The position numbers and the translations under genes were made by a program. The notes beneath the pieces are model-generated. The model was not told where the DNA came from. It worked only from the letters and a program-made list of their open reading frames with translations, and made no database searches. DNA of 64,000 nt from Aureimonas psammosilenae (lineage in GTDB: Bacteria > Pseudomonadota > Alphaproteobacteria > Rhizobiales > Rhizobiaceae): the NCBI RefSeq assembly GCF_009176975.1, contig NZ_WEZG01000002.1, forward strand, positions 62,001-126,000, in the 5' to 3' direction. Below, piece after piece: positions 56,896-64,000 of the stretch (its first letter is position 1; each line of letters starts with the position of its first letter).

Positions 56896-57525
56896 TCAGC
56901 GCGGCCGCTGAAACGCCTTCCTGTCCCGCTCGCATTCCGCCCGGCAGAAGCAGGTGGAAAGGTGGTCGTTCACGATGCCCTTCGATTGCATGAAGGCATA
57001 GGCCGTGGTCGGGCCGACGAAGGCGAAGCCGCGTGCCTTCAAGGCTTTCGACAAGGCGAGGGACGCGGGCGTTTGCGGGTTGGCCCGCAGCCATTCTCCA
57101 TCGACATGCGACGGGCGCTCGGTTCCGGCCGGTTCGAAGCTCCACACAAGGGCGCCGAGCGATTCCCCTTGTTCGTGCATGGCCCGCAGCGCCTTGGCAT
57201 TGTTGATCGCGGCCATGATCTTGGCGCGGTGGCGGATGATGCCGGGATTGCCGAGAAGGCGTTCGACCTCGCTTTCGCCGAACTCGGCCATGCGCTCAGG
57301 CTCGAAACCGGCGAAGGCCTCGCGGAAATTCTCGCGTTTCTTCAGGATCGTCGCCCAGGACAGGCCGGACTGAAAACCTTCGAGGCAGAGCTTCTCGACA
57401 AGCCGCGTTTCATCCCCGTCCGGGCGGCCCCATTCATTGTCGTGATAGGCGGTATAGGCGGGGTCGCTTCCGTGCCATCCACAGCGCGGCCGCGTGTCGG
57501 CGGTGCCCGCTTCCTTTTCATTCAT
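56896..57525 (-). CDS. tag: DNA-3-methyladenine glycosylase I
   Basis: 209 residues; removes 3-methyladenine from DNA. RCGWHGSDPAYTAYHDNEWG is the N-terminal zinc and fold motif (first Cys and His), LEGFQSGLSWATILKKRENFREAF is the helix-hairpin-helix region, and NDHLSTCFCR supplies the final His/Cys zinc ligands. ATG 57525. Independent of hisS, although on the same strand; a short palindrome surrounds its stop codon. Confidence 0.95.
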   Translation of the reverse strand: MNEKEAGTADTRPRCGWHGSDPAYTAYHDNEWGRPDGDETRLVEKLCLEGFQSGLSWATILKKRENFREAFAGFEPERMAEFGESEVERLLGNPGIIRHRAKIMAAINNAKALRAMHEQGESLGALVWSFEPAGTERPSHVDGEWLRANPQTPASLALSKALKARGFAFVGPTTAYAFMQSKGIVNDHLSTCFCRAECERDRKAFQRPR

Positions 57526-57686
57526 GAATCGTTTCGCGGCTCCGTAAACTTCCCATCAACCATACCTGAATCTTATCCCGGCGAGGCCCTTCGATCGCCG
57601 CGATCGTTCATCCTTCGCTTGGGCCCGCGTGACACCTTTCTCGCCATCCGATGCCCGTTCGGGCGACCGCTCGCGAGATGTCCGTC

Positions 57687-58556
57687 ATGTCGAATCGTTC
57701 CGCGCTCCTCCGTTTTTCGCTCAGCGCCGCCCTGTCCGTTTCAGCCCTTCTCACCGCCGCCGCTCCGGGCTCCGCTCAGGATCGGGGCGTCGTTCTGTCC
57801 CGTCAGCAGGAACGCCAAGCCCTGGCGCAGCTTGCGCCGGGCAGCGGCGTCAGAACCGCCACCGCGCGCCGTGCTTATCCCGGTTACGCCGAGGCGCAGC
57901 CGGGCGTTCGGCCGGGCTATGCCGAGATGCCGGCGCAGAAGCGCACCATGGGCGGGCTGTTCGGCTATCTCGCCAACCGGCAGGGACGCGCCGTCGTGGT
58001 GGAGGAGGGTGCTCCCGCCGCCCGACCGCGCGCGCAGGCCGTCCGCACCGCCACTGTCATGCCGCGCGCCGCCAAGATCGCGCCGAGGACGGCGGCCTTC
58101 GATCCTGCCTTCCTGCCGCAGGAAGTCTCTTATTCCGGCGGCGAGCGGCCCGGAACGGTCGTGATCGATACCAATGCCAAGTTCCTTTATCTCGTGGGCG
58201 AGGGCGGCACGGCGCGGCGCTACGGCGTCGGCGTCGGCAAGCCGGGCTTCGAATGGGCCGGCCGCCACCGCGTGACGCGCAAGAGCGAATGGCCGACCTG
58301 GACGCCGCCGTCGCAGATGCGCGAGCGCGAGCGCCAGAAAGGCCGCATCTTGCCCATCCAGATGGCCGGCGGGCCGGAGAACCCGCTCGGCGCGCGCGCC
58401 ATGTATCTCGGCTCGACGCTTTACCGCATCCACGGCACGAACCAGCCCTGGTCCATCGGCAAGGCGGTTTCCTCCGGCTGCATCCGCATGCGCAACGAGG
58501 ATGTCACCGATCTCTACGAGCGCGTTGCGGTCGGCACGAACGTGATCGTGCTTTAA
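57687..58556 (+). CDS. L,D-transpeptidase (YkuD family), first copy
   Basis: 289 residues. Signal peptide SNRSALLRFSLSAALSVSALLTAAAPGSAQ. The catalytic YkuD domain spans residues about 150-285, with GTVVIDTNAKFLYLVGEG and active-site HGTNQPWSIGKAVSSGCIRM (His and Cys). It makes 3-3 cross-links or attaches lipoproteins in the cell wall. ATG at 57687 begins a proper signal peptide; ATG at 57678 is possible. The N-terminal linker is Arg/Ala-rich. A paralogue follows 350 bp later. Confidence 0.92.
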   Translation: MSNRSALLRFSLSAALSVSALLTAAAPGSAQDRGVVLSRQQERQALAQLAPGSGVRTATARRAYPGYAEAQPGVRPGYAEMPAQKRTMGGLFGYLANRQGRAVVVEEGAPAARPRAQAVRTATVMPRAAKIAPRTAAFDPAFLPQEVSYSGGERPGTVVIDTNAKFLYLVGEGGTARRYGVGVGKPGFEWAGRHRVTRKSEWPTWTPPSQMRERERQKGRILPIQMAGGPENPLGARAMYLGSTLYRIHGTNQPWSIGKAVSSGCIRMRNEDVTDLYERVAVGTNVIVL

Positions 58557-58674
58557 GGGCCACAGCGCGCGGTAAATGCATGCATCAGGCGATCACAGCG
58601 TCGGGAGCTGCGGCCTCGCGCCCCGATCTCGCCTTGCGGAAATGCTCGCGAGGCTAAAGCTTTGAAACACCAAA

Positions 58675-58834
58675 AGCCGGGGACGAAACCTGCAGGCTGA
58701 GGATGGACGAGGGATTTTCGTCGGAGGACGAGGAGCGAAGCGCAGTCGATGCCGGGGCATCGGCGAGCATTCGCAACGACGTCATTCGGCGGAAAGACCC
58801 GGCCAGCCGACCCCAGCAGGTTTCGTCCCCGGCT
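58675..58834. repeat. 160-bp element with perfect 19-bp inverted ends
   Basis: AGCCGGGGACGAAACCTGC at 58675-58693 is repeated in inverse form at 58816-58834 without mismatch. Between them is a nested palindrome CGATGCC-GG-GGCATCG (58747-58762). The rest of the 350-bp gap between the two transpeptidase genes (58557-58674, 58835-58906) shows nothing else. Could be a mobile palindromic element or a structured RNA; not decided. Confidence 0.6.
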
Positions 58835-58906
58835 CGAAGACGAGGCGGCAGCATTCCGGCGGCGCCTTGTTCGACCCTTCTCATGTTCACGATCGAAGGA
58901 TTCTCG

Positions 58907-59629
58907 ATGAAGACGACCAAGCTGCGGATCGCTCTTGCCCTCCTTGTCGGCCTGACCGGTCCGGCGCTCCTCGCCCCGTCCGCCCATGCCGAGGAGATGC
59001 GCTACAACTACGCCGACAACCGCTGGGAGCCGGCCTCGATGGACCCGGCGCGCCGCATGTCGGCGATGATGCGCAAGCCCGCCAAGCAGTTCATGCGGAA
59101 GGAAGTTCGCATCGACACGGCCGAAGCGCCGGGCACGATCATCGTGGATTCGGAAAAGCACTACCTCTACTACGTGAAGGGCAACGGCAAGGCGACTCGC
59201 TACGGCGTCGGCGTCGGGCGCGAGGGCTTCGGCTGGTCAGGCGACGCCAAGATCGGCCGCAAGGCCGTGTGGCCGGACTGGTATCCGCCGAAGGAGATGA
59301 TCGTCCGCGAGCGTGTGCAGAACAAGCGCGTGATCCCGACCTTCATGCCCGGCGGACCGGAGAACCCGCTCGGCGCAGCCGCGCTCTACCTTTACCAGGG
59401 CGGCCGGGACACCTTGTTCCGCATCCACGGCACCAACCAGCCCTGGACGATCGGGCAGAGCATGTCGTCGGGCTGCATCCGCATGATGAACGAGGACGTG
59501 CAGGACCTTTACAGCCGCGTCGACTCGGGCACCAAGGTCGTGGTGATCGACGCCAATGGCGCCGGCCGCAACCAGATCTACGCCGAGGGCGGCGGCCGCA
59601 ACTTCCTGGACGCGATTTTCGGCGGCTGA
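58907..59629 (+). CDS. L,D-transpeptidase (YkuD family), second copy
   Basis: 240 residues. Signal peptide KTTKLRIALALLVGLTGPALLAPSAHA. Mature part lacks the long Arg/Ala linker of the first copy and goes directly into the YkuD fold: GTIIVDSEKHYLYYVKGNGKATRYG, then HGTNQPWTIGQ and SSGCIRM (catalytic His/Cys). Clearly a paralogue of the gene upstream. ATG at 58907 begins the signal peptide, though a TTC-ATG-type start 30 bases before is in frame. A strong terminator follows. Confidence 0.92.
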   Translation: MKTTKLRIALALLVGLTGPALLAPSAHAEEMRYNYADNRWEPASMDPARRMSAMMRKPAKQFMRKEVRIDTAEAPGTIIVDSEKHYLYYVKGNGKATRYGVGVGREGFGWSGDAKIGRKAVWPDWYPPKEMIVRERVQNKRVIPTFMPGGPENPLGAAALYLYQGGRDTLFRIHGTNQPWTIGQSMSSGCIRMMNEDVQDLYSRVDSGTKVVVIDANGAGRNQIYAEGGGRNFLDAIFGG

Positions 59630-59652
59630 TCGCAGTCTCCTTCGATCGAAAG

Positions 59653-59682
59653 GGCGGCGTCTTCGCGGACGCCGCCTTTTTT
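59653..59682 (+). terminator. Rho-independent terminator after the second transpeptidase gene
   Basis: Perfect 9-bp stem GGCGGCGTC/GACGCCGCC, 6-nt loop, then six T (59677-59682). The T-run contains the stop codon of the convergent glcF, so it probably terminates both. Confidence 0.88.
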
Positions 59683-60976
59683 ATGGGCCGGATGCCACCA
59701 GCGCCGCCGGGCGCTCGCCGCCATAGGCCCAGTCGAGAAGCTGCACCGTGTGGAGGATCGGCAGGCCGAGCTTCGAGCCGATCTGCGTGATGCAGCCGAT
59801 ATTGCCGGTCGCCACGCATTGCGGCGCGGTTTTCAGGATGTTGGCGATCTTGCGGTCGCGTAAGGTTGCGGCGATCTCCGGCTGAAGGATGTTGTAGGTT
59901 CCCGCCGAACCGCAGCAGATATGGCCTTCCGGCACGTCGCGCAGAACGAAGCCGGCGCGCGACAGAAGCGCTTTGGGCTGGCGCGTGACGCGCTGGCCGT
60001 GCTGCATCGAACAGGCCGAATGGTAGGCGACGACGAGACCGGCCTTGTGCTCGGGTTCGGGCAGATCGAGTCGCGCCAGATATTCGCTGATGTCGAGGGC
60101 AAGGCCCGAGATGCGCGCTGCGCGGCTGGCATAGGCCGGGTCCTCGCGCAGCATGTGACCGTAGTCCTTCACTGTGGTGCCGCAGCCCGATGTCGTCACC
60201 AGGATCGCGTCTAGACCGCCGTCCTCGATCAATCGCTCCCAAGCCTCGATATTCTGCCTGGCGAAGTCTCTCGCCTGGGTTTCCCGGCCCATGTGATGAA
60301 CCAGCGCCCCGCAGCAGGTTTCGCCGGGCGCCGGCACGGTGGCGATGCCGAACCGGGCGAGAAGACGCGTCGCGGCGGCGTTGATTTCCGGATCGAGAAC
60401 GGATTGCGCACAGCCGGAAAGAATGGCGACGCGGCGGTTCGAAGAAGGGAGAGGGGCTTCCTTCGCGCGCGCCGGCTTCCGGTTCGGCGCGAGGCGCAGC
60501 ATGGCGGCCAGCGGCTTCAGGGGTTTCGCCCGGTCGAGCACAGGGGCCAGCGGCCGCGCCAGTCTCGCCAGCGTCAAGCTCGCCCGGAAGCGCCTGGGAT
60601 AGGGCAGCACGAAGGCCAGCAGCGCGCGGATCAACCGGTCGGGCAAGGGGCGGCGATAGGTGCGCTCGATATGGACGCGGGCGTGGTCCACCAGATGCAT
60701 GTAATCGACGCCCGACGGACAGGTGGTCATGCAGGACAGGCAGGACAGGCAGCGATCGATATGCGTCGCGACGGTCTCGTCCGCCGCCCGCCCGCTCTCC
60801 AGCATGTCTTTGATCAGGTAGATGCGCCCGCGTGGGCTATCGAGCTCGTTGCCGAGCGTCAGATAGGTCGGGCAGGTCGCCGTGCAGAAGCCGCAATGCA
60901 CGCATTTGCGAAGGATCTTTTCCGAATGCGCCACATCCGGATCGGCAAGCTGGGACGGGGCGAAATTCGTCTGCAT
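59681..60976 (-). CDS. glcF: Glycolate oxidase iron-sulfur subunit
   Basis: 431 residues from ATG 60976. Two 4Fe-4S motifs, CVHCGFCTATCP (near residue 25) and CLSCLSCMTTCP (near residue 75), and later CCG motifs ETCCGALVHH and GHICCGSAG that bind further cofactors, as in GlcF. It transfers electrons from glycolate oxidation (GlcD/E) into the membrane. glcD and glcE are not adjacent: upstream is DUF2934 on the other strand, downstream the transpeptidase gene converges. Confidence 0.92.
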   Translation of the reverse strand: MQTNFAPSQLADPDVAHSEKILRKCVHCGFCTATCPTYLTLGNELDSPRGRIYLIKDMLESGRAADETVATHIDRCLSCLSCMTTCPSGVDYMHLVDHARVHIERTYRRPLPDRLIRALLAFVLPYPRRFRASLTLARLARPLAPVLDRAKPLKPLAAMLRLAPNRKPARAKEAPLPSSNRRVAILSGCAQSVLDPEINAAATRLLARFGIATVPAPGETCCGALVHHMGRETQARDFARQNIEAWERLIEDGGLDAILVTTSGCGTTVKDYGHMLREDPAYASRAARISGLALDISEYLARLDLPEPEHKAGLVVAYHSACSMQHGQRVTRQPKALLSRAGFVLRDVPEGHICCGSAGTYNILQPEIAATLRDRKIANILKTAPQCVATGNIGCITQIGSKLGLPILHTVQLLDWAYGGERPAALVASGP

Positions 60977-61225
60977 GGCACGGCCTTCGACGGGATGGAT
61001 ATCGGGCAAGTCGGCGGGGCAGGAATTTAACGCGATCCGCCGCTTTCGACCCTCGATCCTATCGCGAAATTAACGAAACGGGCCCCACATCGGAAGCTCG
61101 TTCATCGTCCGGTCATGAAGGCGCTCATGAAAAACGTTTCACCTGCCGCATCGGGCCCGCAGAGCACTTCTCCCGCCGGACTTCTCCTTTACATTCAGTC
61201 AGGAAACCGATTCGGGAGAAACGCC

Positions 61226-61408
61226 ATGACGACATCGCTGGACAGGGACGAGGATGTGCGGCGTCTGGCCTATTTTCTTTGGGAAAAGGCCGGCCGGCCC
61301 AATGGCGAGGAGCATCGTTTCTGGGCCGCCGCTTCCAACGAGATCGAGGGCGAACTGAAGGCCAAGCGCATGGAAACGCAGGCCCAGCCGCGCTCCGTCG
61401 CCCGCTGA
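61226..61408 (+). CDS. DUF2934 domain-containing small protein
   Basis: 60 residues: VRRLAYFLWEKAGRPNGEEHRFWAAASNEIE is the DUF2934 motif (LAY-LWE-AGRP-G-EHW). Function unknown; these are short proteins scattered in Rhizobiales. ATG 61226 is used because GGGAGAAACGCC precedes it; 37 codons more upstream are open. 215 bp between it and divergent glcF carry both promoters; I saw no further motif there. Confidence 0.8.
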   Translation: MTTSLDRDEDVRRLAYFLWEKAGRPNGEEHRFWAAASNEIEGELKAKRMETQAQPRSVAR

Positions 61409-61417
61409 GGATCACGG

Positions 61418-61447
61418 ATGGCGGCACGCCTTCGGGCGTGCCGCCAT
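61418..61447. terminator. Long hairpin between DUF2934 and kdsA genes
   Basis: Perfect 13-bp stem ATGGCGGCACGCC/GGCGTGCCGCCAT with a TTCG tetraloop, lying between convergent genes. No T-run on either strand, so a Rho-dependent or mRNA-stabilising role is as likely as classical termination. Confidence 0.65.
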
Positions 61448-61465
61448 ATCAGGGAAGGGAGGCTT

Positions 61466-62302
61466 TCAGCCCTTCCGCACGGCGTCGAGCCGCTTCATCA
61501 TCTCCAGGAAACCCGGCATCCATTCGAGCGGCAGCATGTTCGGGCCATCGCTCGGCGCGTTGTCCGGGTCGTCATGGGCTTCCACGAAGAGGGCCGCGAC
61601 GCCCACCGCCACGGCCGCGCGCGCCAGAACCGGTGCAAATTCGCGCTGCCCGCCCGACGAACCGCCACGCCCGCCCGGCTGCTGCACCGAATGGGTGGCG
61701 TCGAACACCACCGGATAGCCGGTTTCCGCCATGATCGGCAGGGCACGGAAATCCGTGACCAGCGTGTTGTAGCCGAAGGACACGCCGCGCTCGCACAGCA
61801 TGATCCGCTCGTTGCCCGATTGAGCGAGCTTGGCCGCGACATTCGCCATGTCCCAGGGCGCCAGGAACTGGCCCTTCTTCACGTTCACCGCCCGGCCCGT
61901 TTCGGCAGCCGCGATCAGAAGGTCGGTTTGGCGCGACAGGAAGGCGGGGATCTGGAGAATGTCCACCACCTCGCCGGCGGCTTTCGCCTGCGGGATGTCG
62001 TGGATGTCGGTGAGAACCGGGCAGCCGATGCGCTCGCGCACGCCTTCGAGAACGCGCAGGCCTTCCTCGATGCCGATGCCGCGCTTTCCACCGAGCGAAG
62101 TGCGGTTCGCCTTGTCGTAGGAGGCCTTGAACACGAAGGGCACGCCCGAGCCCTGAGCGATCGCGGCCAGCTTGTCGGCGATCATGAAGGCGTGGTCGCG
62201 GGTCTCGATCTGGCAGGGACCGGAAATCAGGACAAAGGGCAGGTGGTTGCCGAAGCGGATGTCGCCGACGGTGAATTCCTTCGGATTCGATGCTGCGTCC
62301 AT
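61466..62302 (-). CDS. kdsA: 3-deoxy-8-phosphooctulonate synthase (KDO-8-P synthase)
   Basis: 278 residues. Condenses arabinose-5-phosphate and phosphoenolpyruvate to KDO-8-phosphate for the lipopolysaccharide core. Blocks: [20 protein letters not shown] near the start, [18 protein letters not shown], and [17 protein letters not shown]-barrel fold. ATG 62302. It lies next to a nucleotide-sugar dehydrogenase; the usual eno neighbour is not here. Confidence 0.96.
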   Translation of the reverse strand: MDAASNPKEFTVGDIRFGNHLPFVLISGPCQIETRDHAFMIADKLAAIAQGSGVPFVFKASYDKANRTSLGGKRGIGIEEGLRVLEGVRERIGCPVLTDIHDIPQAKAAGEVVDILQIPAFLSRQTDLLIAAAETGRAVNVKKGQFLAPWDMANVAAKLAQSGNERIMLCERGVSFGYNTLVTDFRALPIMAETGYPVVFDATHSVQQPGGRGGSSGGQREFAPVLARAAVAVGVAALFVEAHDDPDNAPSDGPNMLPLEWMPGFLEMMKRLDAVRKG

Positions 62303-62379
62303 GTCGATGCTCCTTCAGGCCGGTCCCGCTTCGGCACCGGGCCTAGCGGCAATGCCGGTCCCGTTCAAGCCGATAGGCG

Positions 62380-63717
62380 TCACGCCTTCACCACGTTGCC
62401 CCCCGTGACGCCGGCCTTGGCGAGGGCGTTGCGGGTATCGACCACGAGGCGCGAATGGCGGGCGAGGGCAGGGTAGTCCACCGTGTCGTGGTCGGTGGCG
62501 ATCAGGACGGCGTCGAAGCGGCCGAGGCTTTCGGGCGTCAAATCCACCGACGCCCGGCCCGCCAGCGCCGGATGGGCGCGGATGCGGCCGATCACCGGCA
62601 CGAAGGGGTCGTGGTAGGAAACTTGCGCGCCGCGCTTGTCGAGAATGTCGATCAGCCGCAGCGAGGGGCTTTCGCGCGTGTCCTCGATGTTCTTCTTGTA
62701 GGCGAGGCCGATCACGAGGATTTCCGCATCCTTCAGTCCGCGCCCGCTGGTGCGGTCCAAGGCTTCGGCGAGCCGATCCACCACGTAATGCGGCATCATC
62801 GTGTTGATCTGGCCGGCGAGTTCCACGAAGCGCGTCGTGACGTCGAACTCGCGCGCCTTCCAGGTCAGATAGAAGGGGTCGATGGGCACGCAGTGTCCGC
62901 CGAGACCGGGGCCGGGATAAAAGGGCATGAAGCCGAAGGGCTTGGTTTTCGCCGCCTCGATCACTTCCCAGACATCGATTCCCATCTTGTCGTAGATGAG
63001 CTTCAGCTCGTTCACGAGGGCGATGTTGACCGAGCGGAAGATGTTCTCCGTCAGCTTGACGGCTTCCGCCGTGGCGGCCGATGAAACGGGAACCACGGTC
63101 GTCACCAGCGCGCCGTAGAGCGCGAGCGCGAGTTGGAGCGCTTGCGGCTCATCGGCGCCGACCACCTTCGGGATCGAGGATGTCGCGAAATCGCGGTTGC
63201 CGGGGTCCTCGCGCTCCGGCGAAAAGGCGAGGAAGAAGTCGCGGCCGCTTTTGAGACCCGATCGCTCCAGGCGCGGCAGCAGCACCTCCGCCGTGGTGCC
63301 GGGCCAGGTGGTGGATTCCAGCACCACGAGCTGGCCGGGGCGAAGGCGGGCGGCGATCTCGTCGGCGGTCCGCTCCACGAAGGAAAGGTCGGGCTCGCGC
63401 TGCTTCGACAAGGGCGTCGGCACCGCGATCAGGATCGCGTCGGCCTCGCCCAGGCGGGTGAAGTCGGTGGTCGCCTCGAAGCGCTCGTTGGCCGCCGCTT
63501 CCGCCATGGCGTCGGTTGGGATGTGGCTGATGACGCATTCGCCGGCATTGATCTGCGCGACTCTGGGGGCGTCGATATCGAAGCCGATCACGCGAAAGCC
63601 GGCGCGGCAGGCCGTCAGCGCCAGCGGAATGCCGACATAGCCGAGGCCGACGATGCCGACCGCGTAGTCGCGTTTTTCGATGCGGGCCAGAAGGCCGGCG
63701 GTCATGGTTTCCGTCAT
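62380..63717 (-). CDS. UDP-sugar (probably UDP-GlcNAc) 6-dehydrogenase
   Basis: 445 residues of the UDP-glucose/GDP-mannose dehydrogenase family. NAD loop VGIVGLGYVGIPLALTACRAG; catalytic Cys in GPGLGGHCVPIDPFYLTWKA; C-terminal IEDTRESPSLRLIDIL. The WbpA/TviB-like features favour oxidation of UDP-GlcNAc to the uronic acid, used in O-antigen or capsule sugars; UDP-Glc or UDP-GalNAc cannot be excluded. ATG 63717, followed (41 bp away) by the cupin gene on the same strand. Confidence 0.88.
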   Translation of the reverse strand: MTETMTAGLLARIEKRDYAVGIVGLGYVGIPLALTACRAGFRVIGFDIDAPRVAQINAGECVISHIPTDAMAEAAANERFEATTDFTRLGEADAILIAVPTPLSKQREPDLSFVERTADEIAARLRPGQLVVLESTTWPGTTAEVLLPRLERSGLKSGRDFFLAFSPEREDPGNRDFATSSIPKVVGADEPQALQLALALYGALVTTVVPVSSAATAEAVKLTENIFRSVNIALVNELKLIYDKMGIDVWEVIEAAKTKPFGFMPFYPGPGLGGHCVPIDPFYLTWKAREFDVTTRFVELAGQINTMMPHYVVDRLAEALDRTSGRGLKDAEILVIGLAYKKNIEDTRESPSLRLIDILDKRGAQVSYHDPFVPVIGRIRAHPALAGRASVDLTPESLGRFDAVLIATDHDTVDYPALARHSRLVVDTRNALAKAGVTGGNVVKA

Positions 63718-63758
63718 GACCGCCGGTCTAGCATTGTGTTAGGCGGATGGGCGAGCCG

Positions 63759-64000
63759 TCAGTGGCGCGCGTAGACGTCCTCGATGCGCACGATGTCGTC
63801 CTCGCCCGTATAGGAGCCGACCTGGACCTCGATGATCTTCAGGTCGATCTTGCCGGGATTATGCATGCGGTGGGTGCAGCCGATCGGCAGATAGGCCGCC
63901 TCGTTCTCGTGAAAGAGCTTCACGTTGCCGTCGATCGTCACCTCGGCGGTGCCGTGAACGACGACCCAATGCTCGGCGCGGTGATGGTGGCGCTGGAGCG
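63759..64000 (-). CDS. Mannose-6-phosphate isomerase type II-like cupin (5' end outside window)
   Basis: Only the last 79 codons are inside the window. They show the cupin metal motif [22 protein letters not shown] and IPIGCTHR-type continuation ([15 protein letters not shown]), then [22 protein letters not shown], the C-terminal domain of bifunctional ManC/PMI proteins or the stand-alone isomerase. A role in GDP-mannose supply for surface sugars fits the adjacent dehydrogenase. Which of the two forms is undecided. Confidence 0.85.
   Translation of the reverse strand, partial: LQRHHHRAEHWVVVHGTAEVTIDGNVKLFHENEAAYLPIGCTHRMHNPGKIDLKIIEVQVGSYTGEDDIVRIEDVYARH

Overview
The window is high-GC, densely coded DNA from an alphaproteobacterium, most likely Hyphomicrobiales (Rhizobiales). 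Supporting signs are a zwf-pgl-edd Entner-Doudoroff operon, a hisS-hisZ-hisG cluster with short-form HisG, a DUF2948-hisD-UPF0262-phosphatase operon, a bacteriophytochrome of the HWE-kinase type, small DUF1127, DUF2934 and CsbD proteins, a tRNA-His without G-1 (alphaproteobacterial type), and candidate CtrA (TTAA-N7-TTAA) and EcfG (GGAAC-N16-CGTT) sites. A placement near Aureimonas/Aurantimonas is a guess from overall gene content, not a demonstrated fact.

Layout: 0-3.6 kb, a TetR regulator divergent from an EmrAB-type efflux pair with a near-perfect palindromic operator. 3.6-6.3 kb, the hisD operon. 6.4-15.4 kb, a compact polysaccharide locus (Wzy-like polymerase/ligase, three glycosyltransferase-like proteins, Wzx flippase, a GH10 glycosidase and a kinase-less chain-length protein). 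15.4-19.5 kb, zwf-pgl-edd. 19.6-22.9 kb, heme oxygenase plus biliverdin phytochrome kinase. 23.0-31.5 kb, polyamine catabolism (puuAB) and uptake (potFGHI), with an LpxO-like hydroxylase and a GNAT enzyme between them. 31.5-35.6 kb, a secreted unknown, the decayed tail of an acetoacetyl-CoA synthetase gene and an iron ABC transporter pair (fbpAB) without its ATPase. 35.8-39.3 kb, a 1,136-residue PAS sensor kinase. 39.4-49.4 kb, phasin, tRNA-His, a FAT GUY response regulator, rnhA, xseA, a LysR regulator, DUF1127, a CorC/HlyC-type membrane protein, a DUF937 protein, gshA and rsmE. 49.5-53.5 kb, an SDR, TauE/SafE, CsbD, fumC and a tandem repeat array. 53.5-57.5 kb, hisG, hisZ, hisS and tag. 57.7-61.4 kb, two L,D-transpeptidase paralogues, glcF and DUF2934. 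61.5-64 kb, kdsA, a nucleotide-sugar dehydrogenase and a truncated mannose-type cupin, which look like the edge of a second surface-sugar locus.

Links between genes: heme oxygenase makes the chromophore of the phytochrome encoded next to it; pot genes import the putrescine that puuAB degrade; HisZ activates HisG; HisS and the unusual tRNA-His, 15 kb apart, form the divergent alphaproteobacterial aminoacylation pair. I did not find a clear undescribed multi-gene system. The most notable unexplained signals are three different structured intergenic elements (40.80-40.97, 52.99-53.47 and 58.68-58.83 kb), an identical 15-bp CtrA-type site in front of two unrelated genes, and a composition island inside hisS. 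Several genes appear to start at TTG.
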